Source: Flavobacterium sp. FEMGT703F
GTDB lineage: Bacteria > Bacteroidota > Bacteroidia > Flavobacteriales > Flavobacteriaceae
Direction: 5' to 3'
Assembly (NCBI GenBank): GCA_002786385.1
Contig: PGCN01000012.1
Location: 248,001 to 312,000 of the forward strand
DNA length: 64,000 bases
In this document: positions 8,776 through 17,049 of the stretch, one piece after another
How the letters are laid out: every line of letters begins with the position of its first letter
Position numbering within the stretch: the first letter of the stretch is position 1
Notes under the pieces: generated by a model
What the model was told of the DNA's origin: nothing
The model's input: only the letters and a program-made list of their open reading frames with translations
Databases searched by the model: none
Made by a program: the position numbers and the translations under genes

Positions 8776-11184
8776 ATGAAAAACTTCCAAAAACAATACC
8801 TCACCGCCTTATTTTTGGCACTGAGTTTTATAACCTCAGCTCAGCAAAGAATCAGTCTTGATGACGACTGGAGATTCCATTTTGGCCACGCAGCCAATCC
8901 GGACAAAGACTTTGATTATGGCAATAAACTACTCTTCCACAAATCCAATGTGTTTGAAACTACGGTAGTCAACCCTAAATTCATCGACACCACTTGGCGT
9001 AAAATCAATGTGCCACACGATTGGGTCGTCGAATTGCCATTTGTAAAATCTACTACGCATGAAATGGATACGCACGGCTACAAACCGGTTGGCAGTGCTT
9101 ATCCGGAAACCAGCATCGGTTGGTATAGAAAACATTTTTCCATCGATAAAAAAGACAAAGACAAGCGTTTCGAACTGCAATTTGACGGCATTTACAGAAA
9201 TGCAGCCATTTGGATTAACGGCTTTTATGTCGGCACCAATTTTAGCGGCTATCTGGGCAATACTTATGATGTGACCGATTTCATGAATTTTGAAGGCGAT
9301 AATGTAATCGTTATTCGCGTTGATGCCACCCAAGCCGAAGGTTGGTTTTACGAAGGTGCCGGCATCTACCGTCACGTTTGGTTAAATATCACTAACAAAG
9401 TTTTTATCCCGGAAGACGGCATTTTTGTGCATTCAGAAATCAAAGGCAAAAACGCTGTAACGACAATTGAAACTACTGTTCAAAACAACTACTTAAGAAA
9501 CTCCGATGGCATCGTTTACAGTTATATAACCGATAGAAACGGGAAAATACTGGCCAAGACTTCGGAACAAAAAATCAACTTAGGCATCCGAAAAGAGGTT
9601 ACCCTAAAACAGAAAGTAAACCTGAGCAATGTGCGTTTATGGTCTGTGGATGATCCTTATTTGTACAAAGTCATTACCGTTGTAAAATCAGACAACCAAA
9701 TTGTACATCAAACTAAAACCCGATTTGGTATCAAAAATGTGAGATTTGATGCCAATGAAGGTTTCTTTTTAAACGGAAAACACCTCAAAATTCAAGGTAC
9801 TAACAACCATCAAGACCACGCCGGAATTGGGAGTGCCCTTCCCGATTACCTGCAATATTACCGCGTAAAATTGCTAAAAGAATTAGGCTGTAATGCTTAC
9901 AGAGCGAGTCATAACGCCCCAACTCCGGAATTATTAGAAGCCTGCGACAGCTTAGGCATGTTAGTCGTCGATGAACAACGTTTGCTCAATAGTAGCCCGG
10001 AATACCTCGACCAATTCAAACGTCTCATCAAACGCGACAGAAATCATGCTTCCGTTTTTTTATGGTCTATTGGCAACGAAGAACAAAACATCCAAGGCAA
10101 CGACTACGGCAAAAGAATTGCACAAACGCTATTGGCTGTCCAAAAAGAATTAGATCCAACCCGAACCAGCACCTATGCAGCTGATATGGCGAATGATTTT
10201 AAAGGTGTTAACGAGGTCATCCCGATTCGCGGTTTCAATTACCGTGAATACGCTGTAGCCGATTACCACAAAGATCACCCGAACCAACCTCTTTTGGGAA
10301 CCGAAATGGGAAGCACCGTAACCACCCGCGGCATCTACGAAAAAGATACAATCAGAGCATATGTCCCCGACCAAGACATTACCCATCCGTGGTGGGCAAG
10401 TAAGGCGGAAACCTGGTGGAAACTCGCAGCCGAAAACAACTATTGGCTCGGCGGATTTGTTTGGACCGGATTCGATTATCGCGGCGAACCTACGCCCTAC
10501 AAATGGCCTAACATTAGCTCCCATTTCGGCATTATGGATGTGTGTGGCTTCCCGAAAAATATTTACTACTACTACAAGAGTTGGTGGACTGATAAAGATG
10601 TTTTGCACATTTCCCCTCATTGGAACTGGCCGGAAAAAGTAGGCCAACCTATAGAAGTTTGGGTCAATTCCAATGCCGAGGAAGTAGAGCTTTTCTTAAA
10701 CGGAAAAACCTTGGGCAAAAAAGTCATGCCAAGAAACAGCCACCTCAAATGGCAAGTAAACTACGAACCGGGCACGCTCGAAGCTATCGGTTACAAAAAA
10801 GGCAAAAAAATCATTTCAAAAACAGAAACCACAGGAACACCCTATAAAGTTATGTTAACCACTGATAAAACTATCCTCATCGCAGATGGCAAAGATGCCA
10901 CCGTTTGTAACGTATCCATTGTAGACGATAAAGGCCGAGAAGTACCGGTTGCCGATAATATGGTAAAATTTCATTTATCTGGCGATGCCAAGATTATTGG
11001 TGTTGGTAATGGCAACCCAAGTTCTCACGAACCCGACAAATGTGCAGAAGGCGCTTGGCAACGCAGTGCTTTCAACGGCAAATGCCAAGTAATTATTCTG
11101 TCCGGAAAAACACCGGGAACCCTAACCTTAGAAGCCAAGTCTAACGGATTAATTTCGGCATCCGCCACGATTCAAACGCGATAA
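8776..11184 (+). CDS. GH2 family beta-galactosidase-like glycoside hydrolase
   Basis: An exported enzyme of 802 residues with a signal peptide ending near FITSAQ. After an N-terminal jelly-roll (RISLDDDWRFHFG, VPHDWVVE) and an immunoglobulin-like domain comes the GH2 TIM barrel, with GTNNHQDH, the acid/base Glu435 in SIGNEEQN and the nucleophile Glu510 in GTEMGST. C-terminal Ig-like domains follow (about 620-800), common in Bacteroidota members. Beside two endo-galactanases and GalK/GalT, release of galactose from galacto-oligosaccharides is the likely role. GH2 also contains glucuronidases and mannosidases, so the specificity is inferred. Its stop overlaps the galK start by 1 nt. Confidence 0.9.
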   Translation: MKNFQKQYLTALFLALSFITSAQQRISLDDDWRFHFGHAANPDKDFDYGNKLLFHKSNVFETTVVNPKFIDTTWRKINVPHDWVVELPFVKSTTHEMDTHGYKPVGSAYPETSIGWYRKHFSIDKKDKDKRFELQFDGIYRNAAIWINGFYVGTNFSGYLGNTYDVTDFMNFEGDNVIVIRVDATQAEGWFYEGAGIYRHVWLNITNKVFIPEDGIFVHSEIKGKNAVTTIETTVQNNYLRNSDGIVYSYITDRNGKILAKTSEQKINLGIRKEVTLKQKVNLSNVRLWSVDDPYLYKVITVVKSDNQIVHQTKTRFGIKNVRFDANEGFFLNGKHLKIQGTNNHQDHAGIGSALPDYLQYYRVKLLKELGCNAYRASHNAPTPELLEACDSLGMLVVDEQRLLNSSPEYLDQFKRLIKRDRNHASVFLWSIGNEEQNIQGNDYGKRIAQTLLAVQKELDPTRTSTYAADMANDFKGVNEVIPIRGFNYREYAVADYHKDHPNQPLLGTEMGSTVTTRGIYEKDTIRAYVPDQDITHPWWASKAETWWKLAAENNYWLGGFVWTGFDYRGEPTPYKWPNISSHFGIMDVCGFPKNIYYYYKSWWTDKDVLHISPHWNWPEKVGQPIEVWVNSNAEEVELFLNGKTLGKKVMPRNSHLKWQVNYEPGTLEAIGYKKGKKIISKTETTGTPYKVMLTTDKTILIADGKDATVCNVSIVDDKGREVPVADNMVKFHLSGDAKIIGVGNGNPSSHEPDKCAEGAWQRSAFNGKCQVIILSGKTPGTLTLEAKSNGLISASATIQTR

Positions 11185-12350
11185 TGAAGAAAAAACTCGT
11201 CCAACATACTACGGAACACTTTAAAAAAGTATTTCAAAAATCACCCGATTACCTTTTCCTTTCACCGGGAAGAATTAACATCATTGGAGAACACGTTGAT
11301 TACAATGATGGTTTTGTAATGCCTGCAGCCATTAACAAATACGTTTGCTTTGCTGTCTCTAAAAACAATGATGCGGCCTTTACCCTTATTGCCCAAGACC
11401 TAAACGAATCCTATCAATTTAAGGTAACCGACGACCTAAAACCGGTAAATCAAATGTGGGTGAACTACATTTTAGGCGTGCTGCACCAACTTAAAGCCAA
11501 AGGCCTAAATCAAGGTTGTTCTATCGTTTTCAGCAGTACTATTCCCATGGGAGCAGGATTATCCTCTTCTGCGGCATTAGAATGCGGCATTGCTTATGCC
11601 ATGAATAAAATATTCGACTTAGGCTTAACCAAACAAGACATAGCGCTTATCGGACAACAATCGGAACATACTTTCGTTGGGGTTAATTGTGGTATCATGG
11701 ACCAATTTGCCTCGGTTTTCGGCAAAAAAAACAGTGTCATCAAACTCGATTGTAACTCTTTGGAATACAATTACTACAAAGCCGATTTCAAAAAATATTC
11801 GCTACTTTTATTAGACAGCAATGTAAAACACACACATTTGACTTCGGGTTACAACGACCGAAGACAAGAGGTAGAAAAAGGATTAGACATCCTTAAACAC
11901 TTTCATCCGGAAATCAAAACTTTCCGTGACTGTAATGAAAAAATGGTTACTGACCTCAAAGACCAGTTAAGCGATACCATTTTCAAACGCTGTTTGTTTG
12001 TGGTAAAAGAAATCCAAAGGGTTCAAGATGCTGCCATGGCCTTGAACATTTCCGATTTCAAAAAATTAGGCGCCTTAATGACTGAAACCCATCACGGATT
12101 GTCTAAAGATTACGAGGTCAGTTGTGCGGAAATTGACTTTTTAGTCGATGCCGTGCAACAAGAAAAATCGGTTTTAGGAGCACGAATGATGGGCGGTGGC
12201 TTTGGCGGTTGTTCCATTAATTTGGTCGAAAAAGGAACCGAAAAAGCCTTAATAGAGCGCATTTCAACAGCATACCGTAGTCAATTTGGCATCGAATTAA
12301 AAGCGTATAAAGTTAAAATTTCAAAAGGCACAACAGAATATAAAAATTAA
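11184..12350 (+). CDS. galK: galactokinase
   Basis: A 388-residue GHMP kinase that phosphorylates alpha-galactose at C1 using ATP. The galactose-recognition signature SPGRINIIGEHVDYNDG lies near residue 27, the ATP loop GAGLSSSAALE near 125, the catalytic Asp region NCGIMDQFAS near 170, and the third GHMP motif GARMMGGGFGGC near 335. Length and motifs are normal. It starts 1 nt inside the end of the GH2 gene (TAATG), so coupling is likely. A repeat element begins 4 nt after its stop. Confidence 0.97.
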   Translation: MKKKLVQHTTEHFKKVFQKSPDYLFLSPGRINIIGEHVDYNDGFVMPAAINKYVCFAVSKNNDAAFTLIAQDLNESYQFKVTDDLKPVNQMWVNYILGVLHQLKAKGLNQGCSIVFSSTIPMGAGLSSSAALECGIAYAMNKIFDLGLTKQDIALIGQQSEHTFVGVNCGIMDQFASVFGKKNSVIKLDCNSLEYNYYKADFKKYSLLLLDSNVKHTHLTSGYNDRRQEVEKGLDILKHFHPEIKTFRDCNEKMVTDLKDQLSDTIFKRCLFVVKEIQRVQDAAMALNISDFKKLGALMTETHHGLSKDYEVSCAEIDFLVDAVQQEKSVLGARMMGGGFGGCSINLVEKGTEKALIERISTAYRSQFGIELKAYKVKISKGTTEYKN

Positions 12351-12353
12351 ACA

Positions 12354-12468
12354 GGGCGTTACCCCTCGGCCTGCCTTGAGCCTGCCGAAAGGGGTCGGGC
12401 TTTCCGCACTCGCTTTTTTGTTTTTAGCAAAACAAAAAGAGCTCAAACAAAGCTGCAATCCCTAACGC
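12354..12468 (+). repeat. dispersed palindromic element, copy E2, inside the gal operon
   Basis: The ends pair: GCGTTA (12356-12361) with TAACGC (12463-12468). It shares with the element at 3645 the GGCGT start, a GGTCGGGCTTTC segment, a CTTTTTTGT arm and a CAATCC segment near the end. Its centre differs: TTTTTTGTTTT and AAAACAAAAA pair around a short loop, and a GC-rich palindrome (TCGGC...GCCGA, about 12366-12390) lies on the left. It fills almost the whole gap between galK and galT in an otherwise tightly packed operon. Confidence 0.65.
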
Positions 12469-12481
12469 AAACAAAAACAAT

Positions 12482-13534
12482 ATGCAACAATTCAACCATA
12501 ACGAACACCCACACAGAAGATACAATCCGTTACTCGACGAATGGATCTTGGTTTCGCCTCATCGCGCCAAAAGACCTTGGCAAGGTCAAAAGGAAACCCT
12601 TCCCGAAGACAACCGACCGGCACACGATGCAAATTGCTACTTATGCGCCGGAAACACGCGTGCCAACGGTGAAAAAAACCCCGATTATAGCGATTGCTAT
12701 GTGTTTGAAAACGACTTTTCGGCCTTGCTCAGCACTGAAGTTAATTTTGAAAGCAAAGAACAATCACTCTTCCAATTAAAACCGGAACGCGGCATCAACA
12801 AAGTAGTTTGCTTTTCACCCAAACACAACCTCACTTTACCCGAAATGGAAGTCGAAGCCATCGAAAAAGTTGTCCAAACCTGGAAAGCACAATACCTCGA
12901 ATTGGGCAGTCACGATTTCATCAACTACGTTCAGATTTTCGAAAATAAAGGCAGTGTAATGGGTTGCAGCAATCCGCATCCGCACGGTCAAATTTGGGCG
13001 CAATCGTCATTGCCAACCCAAATCGAAAAAACCCAAAAAAACCTGCGTGCTTATTACGAAAAAAACAAAACCAGTTTACTTAAAGACTATCTGGAGCAAG
13101 AATTAAAACAACAAGAACGCCTCGTTTTAGAGAATGAACACTTTGTTGTTTTAGTACCGTTTTGGGCGACTTGGCCTTATGAAACCATGATCATCTCTAA
13201 AAGACATTTCAGCAACATCATTGCTATGACGCAGGAAGAAACCAAAGCATTTGCCGAAATCATCAAAGACATCACCGTAAAATACGATAATCTTTTTGAA
13301 ACTTCTTTCCCCTATTCTTCCGGCATTCATCAAGCACCAACCGACAGAGTAGCGCACCCCGAATGGCATTTTCACATGCATTTTTATCCGCCTTTGTTGC
13401 GAAGCGCTACTGTGAAAAAATTCATGGTCGGCTACGAAATGCTAGGCGAAGCGCAACGTGATATTGCTCCGGAACAGAGTGCCAAAATTTTAAGAGACTT
13501 ACCTAACCAACATTATAAAACTAAAACCACTTAG
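12482..13534 (+). CDS. galT: galactose-1-phosphate uridylyltransferase
   Basis: A 350-residue HIT-superfamily enzyme that exchanges UMP between UDP-glucose and galactose 1-phosphate (Leloir pathway). The active-site triad His166-Pro-His168 lies in SNPHPHGQIWAQ, with the second histidine expected to carry the uridylyl group. A structural zinc Cys pair is seen in CYLCAGNTR, and a C-terminal HPEWHFHMHFYPP matches the family. Length is standard. It follows galK across the E2 repeat and is followed 1 nt later by the symporter. No galE occurs in the window, so UDP-galactose epimerisation must be encoded elsewhere. Confidence 0.97.
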   Translation: MQQFNHNEHPHRRYNPLLDEWILVSPHRAKRPWQGQKETLPEDNRPAHDANCYLCAGNTRANGEKNPDYSDCYVFENDFSALLSTEVNFESKEQSLFQLKPERGINKVVCFSPKHNLTLPEMEVEAIEKVVQTWKAQYLELGSHDFINYVQIFENKGSVMGCSNPHPHGQIWAQSSLPTQIEKTQKNLRAYYEKNKTSLLKDYLEQELKQQERLVLENEHFVVLVPFWATWPYETMIISKRHFSNIIAMTQEETKAFAEIIKDITVKYDNLFETSFPYSSGIHQAPTDRVAHPEWHFHMHFYPPLLRSATVKKFMVGYEMLGEAQRDIAPEQSAKILRDLPNQHYKTKTT

Positions 13535-13535
13535 T

Positions 13536-15206
13536 ATGCAAACTTTAGCCACCCAAGATTACATTGTTTTCTTCGCGTATTTCGTCATTATTGTCGGCTA
13601 CGGCTTTTGGATTTACAACCGCAAAAAGAAAACACAAACCAGTAGTAACGACTATTTTCTGGCAGAAGGCTCGCTGACTTGGTGGGCGATTGGCGCATCG
13701 TTGATTGCCAGTAACATTAGTGCCGAACAATTCATTGGCATGAGTGGCAGCGGTTTCAAAATGGGATTGGCTATTGCCACTTACGAATGGATGGCGGCGG
13801 CCACTTTAGTAATTGTTGCCATATTCTTTATGCCGGTATATTTGAAAAACAAAATTTTCACCATGCCTCAATACCTAAAAAAGCGGTATAACAGTGATGT
13901 AGCAATGATTATGGCAGTGTTTTGGTTGTTGCTTTACGTATTGGTAAACCTAACTTCCATACTGTATTTAGGTGCTTTGGCCATTAGCAGTATTTCGGGA
14001 TTGAACATTACTTTTTGTATGGTGTTTTTAGCTTTTTTCGCCGTGATGATTACATTGGGCGGCATGAAAGTAATTGGTTATACAGATGTCATTCAAGTCT
14101 TCTTTCTGATATTAGGCGGATTGGCAACGACTTATTTGGCGTTGAACTTGGTAGCTGCCGAATTCGGTTCCGAAGGTGTCATCAGCGGGTTTAATTTGAT
14201 GCGAGAGAAAGCTGATGACCATTTCCACATGATCTTCGACACTTCAAATCCGAATTATATGGATTTACCCGGTTTGTCGGTATTAATTGGTGGTATGTTA
14301 ATCATTAATCTGAATTATTGGGGATGCAACCAATACATCACGCAAAGAGCTTTGGGCGCCGATTTAAAAACAGCTCGCGGAGGCATTTTATTCGCGGCTT
14401 TCTTAAAGTTATTAATGCCTGTAATCGTTGTTTTACCAGGAATTGCCGCTTATGTTTTATACCAAAACGGGCATTTTCAAACCGAAATGTTACAAGACGG
14501 CAGTGTAAATCCCGACCGAGCCTATCCGATTTTATTAAACCTATTACCCGTTGGTTTAAAAGGCTTGTCTTTTGCCGCTTTAACGGCGGCCATCGTGGCA
14601 TCTTTAGCCGGCAAGGCCAATAGTATTGCCACCATATTCACTCTAGACATTTATAAAGAGAAAATCAATGTAATAGCCGATGAAAAGAAATTGGTCAACA
14701 TTGGGAAACTAACCATCATAACCGCTATGATTATTGCTGTAGTTGTAGCTCCTTTTTTAGGGATTGACAAAAAAGGCGGATTTCAATACATACAAGAATA
14801 TACAGGTTTTGTCAGTCCGGGTGTTTTCGCGATGTTTATCCTTGGCTTCTTTTGGAAGAAAACAACTTCCAATGCGGCTTTATTTGCTACCATAGGCGGA
14901 TTCATTATGTCGATTTTATTCAAGTTCATGCCGGCGGTAATCGATTTGTCTTTCTTGCATCCTATGGGATTTGCAGTTCCGAATGCAGATGGCGTTTACG
15001 AAATTCCGTTTATCGATCGTATGGGATTTGTATTTGCACTTTGCGTTATCGGGATGTACTTTATCAGTATTTATGAAAACAAAAAAGGCCTAAAACCGAA
15101 TGGTCTTGAAGTAGACAAAACCATGTTCCGCATGTCGCCGAGTTTTACCGTAGGCATGTTAGTTATCCTATCGCTATTGGCTGCATTATACACCTTGTTT
15201 TGGTAA
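13536..15206 (+). CDS. sodium:solute (galactose-type) symporter, SSS family
   Basis: An integral membrane protein of 556 residues with about 14 predicted helices. It shows the SSS core motifs SNDYFLAEGSLTWWAIG, SLIASNISAEQFIGMSGSG and the bundle helix near AALTAAIVASLAGKANS, and resembles the Vibrio sodium/galactose transporter subgroup. It should import galactose with Na+ across the inner membrane after extracellular and periplasmic cleavage. It is the last gene of the galactan locus, 1 nt after galT, and ends 3 nt before the convergent mtfA stop. Substrate is inferred from context and family resemblance. Confidence 0.9.
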   Translation: MQTLATQDYIVFFAYFVIIVGYGFWIYNRKKKTQTSSNDYFLAEGSLTWWAIGASLIASNISAEQFIGMSGSGFKMGLAIATYEWMAAATLVIVAIFFMPVYLKNKIFTMPQYLKKRYNSDVAMIMAVFWLLLYVLVNLTSILYLGALAISSISGLNITFCMVFLAFFAVMITLGGMKVIGYTDVIQVFFLILGGLATTYLALNLVAAEFGSEGVISGFNLMREKADDHFHMIFDTSNPNYMDLPGLSVLIGGMLIINLNYWGCNQYITQRALGADLKTARGGILFAAFLKLLMPVIVVLPGIAAYVLYQNGHFQTEMLQDGSVNPDRAYPILLNLLPVGLKGLSFAALTAAIVASLAGKANSIATIFTLDIYKEKINVIADEKKLVNIGKLTIITAMIIAVVVAPFLGIDKKGGFQYIQEYTGFVSPGVFAMFILGFFWKKTTSNAALFATIGGFIMSILFKFMPAVIDLSFLHPMGFAVPNADGVYEIPFIDRMGFVFALCVIGMYFISIYENKKGLKPNGLEVDKTMFRMSPSFTVGMLVILSLLAALYTLFW

Positions 15207-15209
15207 CAT

Positions 15210-16022
15210 TTAATGTTTGTGATTGAGCATTTTGCTGACCAATTGAAACAACTCCGGAAATCGGCGTTCAAACTCAGACGGCGTTTCAAAGTAATGTTCG
15301 ATGATGACCGAGATGAATTCAAACTGATTGGTGAAGGCGTAAATACGGAAATAATCGGAATCAATTAAACGCTGGCGATTGGGCGGATGATTCACTTGTT
15401 CGCGTAATTTATTATAATGTTTGCGAAAGGCCAACGAACTACCATCGTTGCTACTTAAACAATGATGGTGAATAACGTGTGAAAACTCATGGATGCCTAA
15501 ATTGAGATTGTCGTTTTCCACTTGATAACCTTCCGTAAAATGTTTCCAAGAAAAAACCACGGCTTTGAGTCGCGGGTTAAATTCTCCTTTGTGGTAATTC
15601 TCAGAATAGTCGGAATAGTATTCTTCCGGATAGATGAGAATTTTATCAAAAACATCCACCAGATAGCGGCGCATACCAAAAGTCAGCATGACATAAGTTC
15701 CGGCAATCAGGGTTTGCATTTCGTAGGTAACTGGTGCTTCACTGCGAGAAATAAAGGCATATTTTTCGGTAAAAGCAGCCAAACGATGGTGAAAATAAGC
15801 CTTGTGCTTGTTGGAAAGCTTGCGGTAAAAGCTGAATTGATTGTGAAGGATTTGTGCTTCCTGGGGTGTTATGGTTTTGCGAGACCAATACCAGTGAATA
15901 AACAACGGTCGCTGCCATACTGTAATACTGATATCATCCATTAGCGTGAACAAAAACATAATCACGTAGGAAAATAGGAAGACCAGAACGAAAAAAATAA
16001 TTAGGGCAAAAAATTGTTCCAT
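15210..16022 (-). CDS. mtfA: MtfA-like zinc metallopeptidase (M90 family)
   Basis: 270 residues with one N-terminal membrane helix (about 3-27) that is absent from the soluble E. coli MtfA. The zinc site is His178-Glu179-x-x-His182 in NLGIHEFSHVIHH, with a likely third ligand in the C-terminal helix (QFEFISVIIEHYF). In E. coli, MtfA is a peptidase that interacts with the glucose regulator Mlc. Whether that applies here is unknown. It is convergent with the symporter gene. Its upstream region holds a cluster of palindromes and no recognisable -7 element. Confidence 0.85.
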   Translation of the reverse strand: MEQFFALIIFFVLVFLFSYVIMFLFTLMDDISITVWQRPLFIHWYWSRKTITPQEAQILHNQFSFYRKLSNKHKAYFHHRLAAFTEKYAFISRSEAPVTYEMQTLIAGTYVMLTFGMRRYLVDVFDKILIYPEEYYSDYSENYHKGEFNPRLKAVVFSWKHFTEGYQVENDNLNLGIHEFSHVIHHHCLSSNDGSSLAFRKHYNKLREQVNHPPNRQRLIDSDYFRIYAFTNQFEFISVIIEHYFETPSEFERRFPELFQLVSKMLNHKH

Positions 16023-16126
16023 TGGCTAAAGATATAAAAAAAGCCCAAGAGTTAATTTGAGCAATTTAATGATGGGAAGATAAATTTTGGGAACCGCTAT
16101 ATTACTTAAAGCTCCGCTTTGAAATT

Positions 16127-16187
16127 AAGAGAAGAAGTGCAAAAGCGCTCTTCTAATACCTGACAGCCACCGGCTGTCCTCCTTTTA
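16127..16187 (+). repeat. structured repeat family S, copy A
   Basis: Two internal hairpins sit inside an outer stem (TTTGAAATTAA 16118-16128 with TTAATTTCAAA 16185-16195). Hairpin 1 is AGTGC-AAAA-GCGCT and hairpin 2 is GACAGCC-ACC-GGCTGTC (16162-16178). Blocks AAGAG, ATACCTGA, CCACCGG and TCCTCCT are identical to copy B at 17288-17340 on the other strand. The variable pairs of hairpin 2 differ from copy B in a compensatory way. It could be a mobile REP-like repeat or a structured RNA; which is unknown. Confidence 0.7.
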
Positions 16188-16223
16188 ATTTCAAATCTCA
16201 AAGCTCCTCCCGAAGCTTCGGGA

Positions 16224-16268
16224 TTGAAAATACAAGAGCCAAGAAAATGCTCAAGCGAGCTTGGACAT
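16224..16268 (+). repeat. 45-bp direct repeat, copy 1
   Basis: This 45-nt sequence, beginning TTGAAAATACAAGAG and ending GAGCTTGGACAT, recurs exactly at 16306-16350, 82 bp further on. It contains the short palindrome CAAGCGAGCTTG. This copy lacks the 3' inverted arm that follows copy 2. Confidence 0.85.
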
Positions 16269-16305
16269 AGGGATTTTGCTGCGCAACATCCCTCAAAGCT
16301 CCGCT

Positions 16306-16350
16306 TTGAAAATACAAGAGCCAAGAAAATGCTCAAGCGAGCTTGGACAT
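16306..16350 (+). repeat. 45-bp direct repeat, copy 2
   Basis: This is an exact copy of 16224-16268. It is followed directly by the complementary arm (to 16368) that turns it into the long hairpin next to tRNA-Arg. Copy 1 looks like a duplication of this hairpin's left half. Confidence 0.85.
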
Positions 16351-16368
16351 TTTCTTGGCTCTTGTATT
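16311..16368 (-). terminator. long hairpin downstream of tRNA-Arg
   Basis: AATACAAGAGCCAAGAAAATG (16311-16331; 21 bp) pairs perfectly with its complement at 16348-16368, and the loop itself contains CAAGC-GA-GCTTG. It starts 6 nt beyond the 3' end of tRNA-Arg on the minus strand, so it probably ends that transcript. The tract after it on the minus strand is only weakly T-rich (TTTTCAAAG), so it could instead act as a processing or stabilising hairpin. Confidence 0.6.
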
Positions 16369-16374
16369 TATTCG

Positions 16375-16448
16375 TGACCGCGAAGGGATTCGAACCCCCA
16401 ACCCTCAGAGCCGAAATCTGATATTCTATCCAGTTGAACTACGCAGCC
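16375..16448 (-). tRNA. tRNA-Arg (anticodon TCG)
   Basis: A 74-nt cloverleaf on the minus strand. The acceptor stem GGCTGCG pairs with CGCGGTC, the anticodon arm is TCAGA-TTTCGGC-TCTGA giving anticodon TCG (reads CGA), and the T-loop is TTCGAAT. The discriminator base is A and no CCA is encoded, as usual for this group. A long hairpin follows at once. Confidence 0.93.
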
Positions 16449-16536
16449 GATTTTAGATGGTGAGACTCCTTAGATTTTTAGATTCAATAGACAAAATCTA
16501 AGAAGTCTAACTTTCTAAGTAGTCTAATAATGCATA

Positions 16537-16986
16537 TTATGCTAATAATTTTTTAACGATAGTCGAAATCGTTTTACCATCGGTTTTACCGGCCAAAGCA
16601 GCTGAGGCTTTGCCCATTACTTGTCCCATGGAAGCCATACCTGAAAAACCGCCTTCAGCGATAATGGCCGCTACTGCAGCTTCTACTTCGGCTTCAGACA
16701 ATTGTGCAGGAAGGAATTTCTCGATTACGGCTACTTGTGCCAACTCAGGCTCGGCCAAATCAGGACGGTTTTGTTGTTGGAAAATAGCAGCGCTGTCTTT
16801 GCGTTGTTTAACCAAACGTTGCAATAATTTGATTTCATCGTCGGCTGACAAGGTATCGCCGGCACCGGCTTCGGTTTTGGCTAAGATGATACCCGATTTA
16901 ATGGCTCTTAACGCTTCTAGTGCAACGGTATCTTTGGCTCTCATGGCGTTTTTCATTTCGTCCATGATTTGGGTTTCTAAACTCAT
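16537..16986 (-). CDS. yqeY: GatB/YqeY domain protein
   Basis: This 149-residue protein matches the YqeY family along its whole length: an N-terminal helical part (LETQIMDEMKNAMRAKDTVALEALRAIKSGI), then the tail domain related to the C-terminus of GatB (PAQLSEAEVEAAV, GMASMGQVMGKASAAL, GKTISTIVKKLL). The GatB tail binds tRNA in the amidotransferase. The function of stand-alone YqeY is not established. It lies downstream of ftsZ on the same strand but is separated from it by a terminator and repeats. Both its flanks carry degenerate TCTAA-type tracts. Confidence 0.92.
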   Translation of the reverse strand: MSLETQIMDEMKNAMRAKDTVALEALRAIKSGIILAKTEAGAGDTLSADDEIKLLQRLVKQRKDSAAIFQQQNRPDLAEPELAQVAVIEKFLPAQLSEAEVEAAVAAIIAEGGFSGMASMGQVMGKASAALAGKTDGKTISTIVKKLLA

Positions 16987-17049
16987 ATTTCAGATTATTA
17001 GATTGTTAGATTATCAGATTTTCAGAAAATGCTAAAATGGTTGGCTTTT
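16987..17049. repeat. degenerate TCTAA-type tract upstream of yqeY
   Basis: On the minus strand the 40 nt before the yqeY ATG read as repeated AATCTGATAATCTAAC-like units. The same kind of unit stands immediately before the dnaG start (40131-40162, four exact 8-bp copies) and, looser, downstream of yqeY at about 16470-16530. No promoter consensus is recognisable within it. Confidence 0.45.

Larger units (their letters stand above)
16108..16350. repeat. dense palindrome cluster between mtfA and tRNA-Arg
   Basis: At least six separate palindromes are packed here: AAAGC-TCC-GCTTT (16108-16120), GACAGCC-ACC-GGCTGTC (16162-16178), TCCCGAAGCTTCGGGA (16208-16223, perfect), AGGGAT...ATCCCT with inner TTGC/GCAA (16269-16293), TCAAAGC-TCC-GCTTTGA (16293-16309), and the long hairpin from 16311. 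The 17-mer at 16108-16124 recurs exactly at 16295-16311. Together with the repeats listed separately, this accounts for nearly all of the 350-bp gap. No protein gene is credible in it. Confidence 0.75.

Noticed and set aside
10150-10647. 165-codon antisense frame in the GH2 gene, and a similar one at 8929-9375
   Set aside because: The sense frame has clear GH2 catalytic motifs; the antisense frames match nothing and arise from codon bias.
16108-16368. CRISPR-like array
   Set aside because: Repeats are few, unevenly spaced and of different sequences, with no cas genes in the window.
16106-16421. Open frames on both strands across the palindrome cluster and tRNA-Arg
   Set aside because: They are translations of repeats and of the tRNA itself, have no family resemblance, and overlap structural features.
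16224-16448. Possible attachment site of an integrative element at tRNA-Arg
   Set aside because: The 45-bp direct repeats are only 82 bp apart, do not include the tRNA 3' end, and no integrase or cargo lies nearby.
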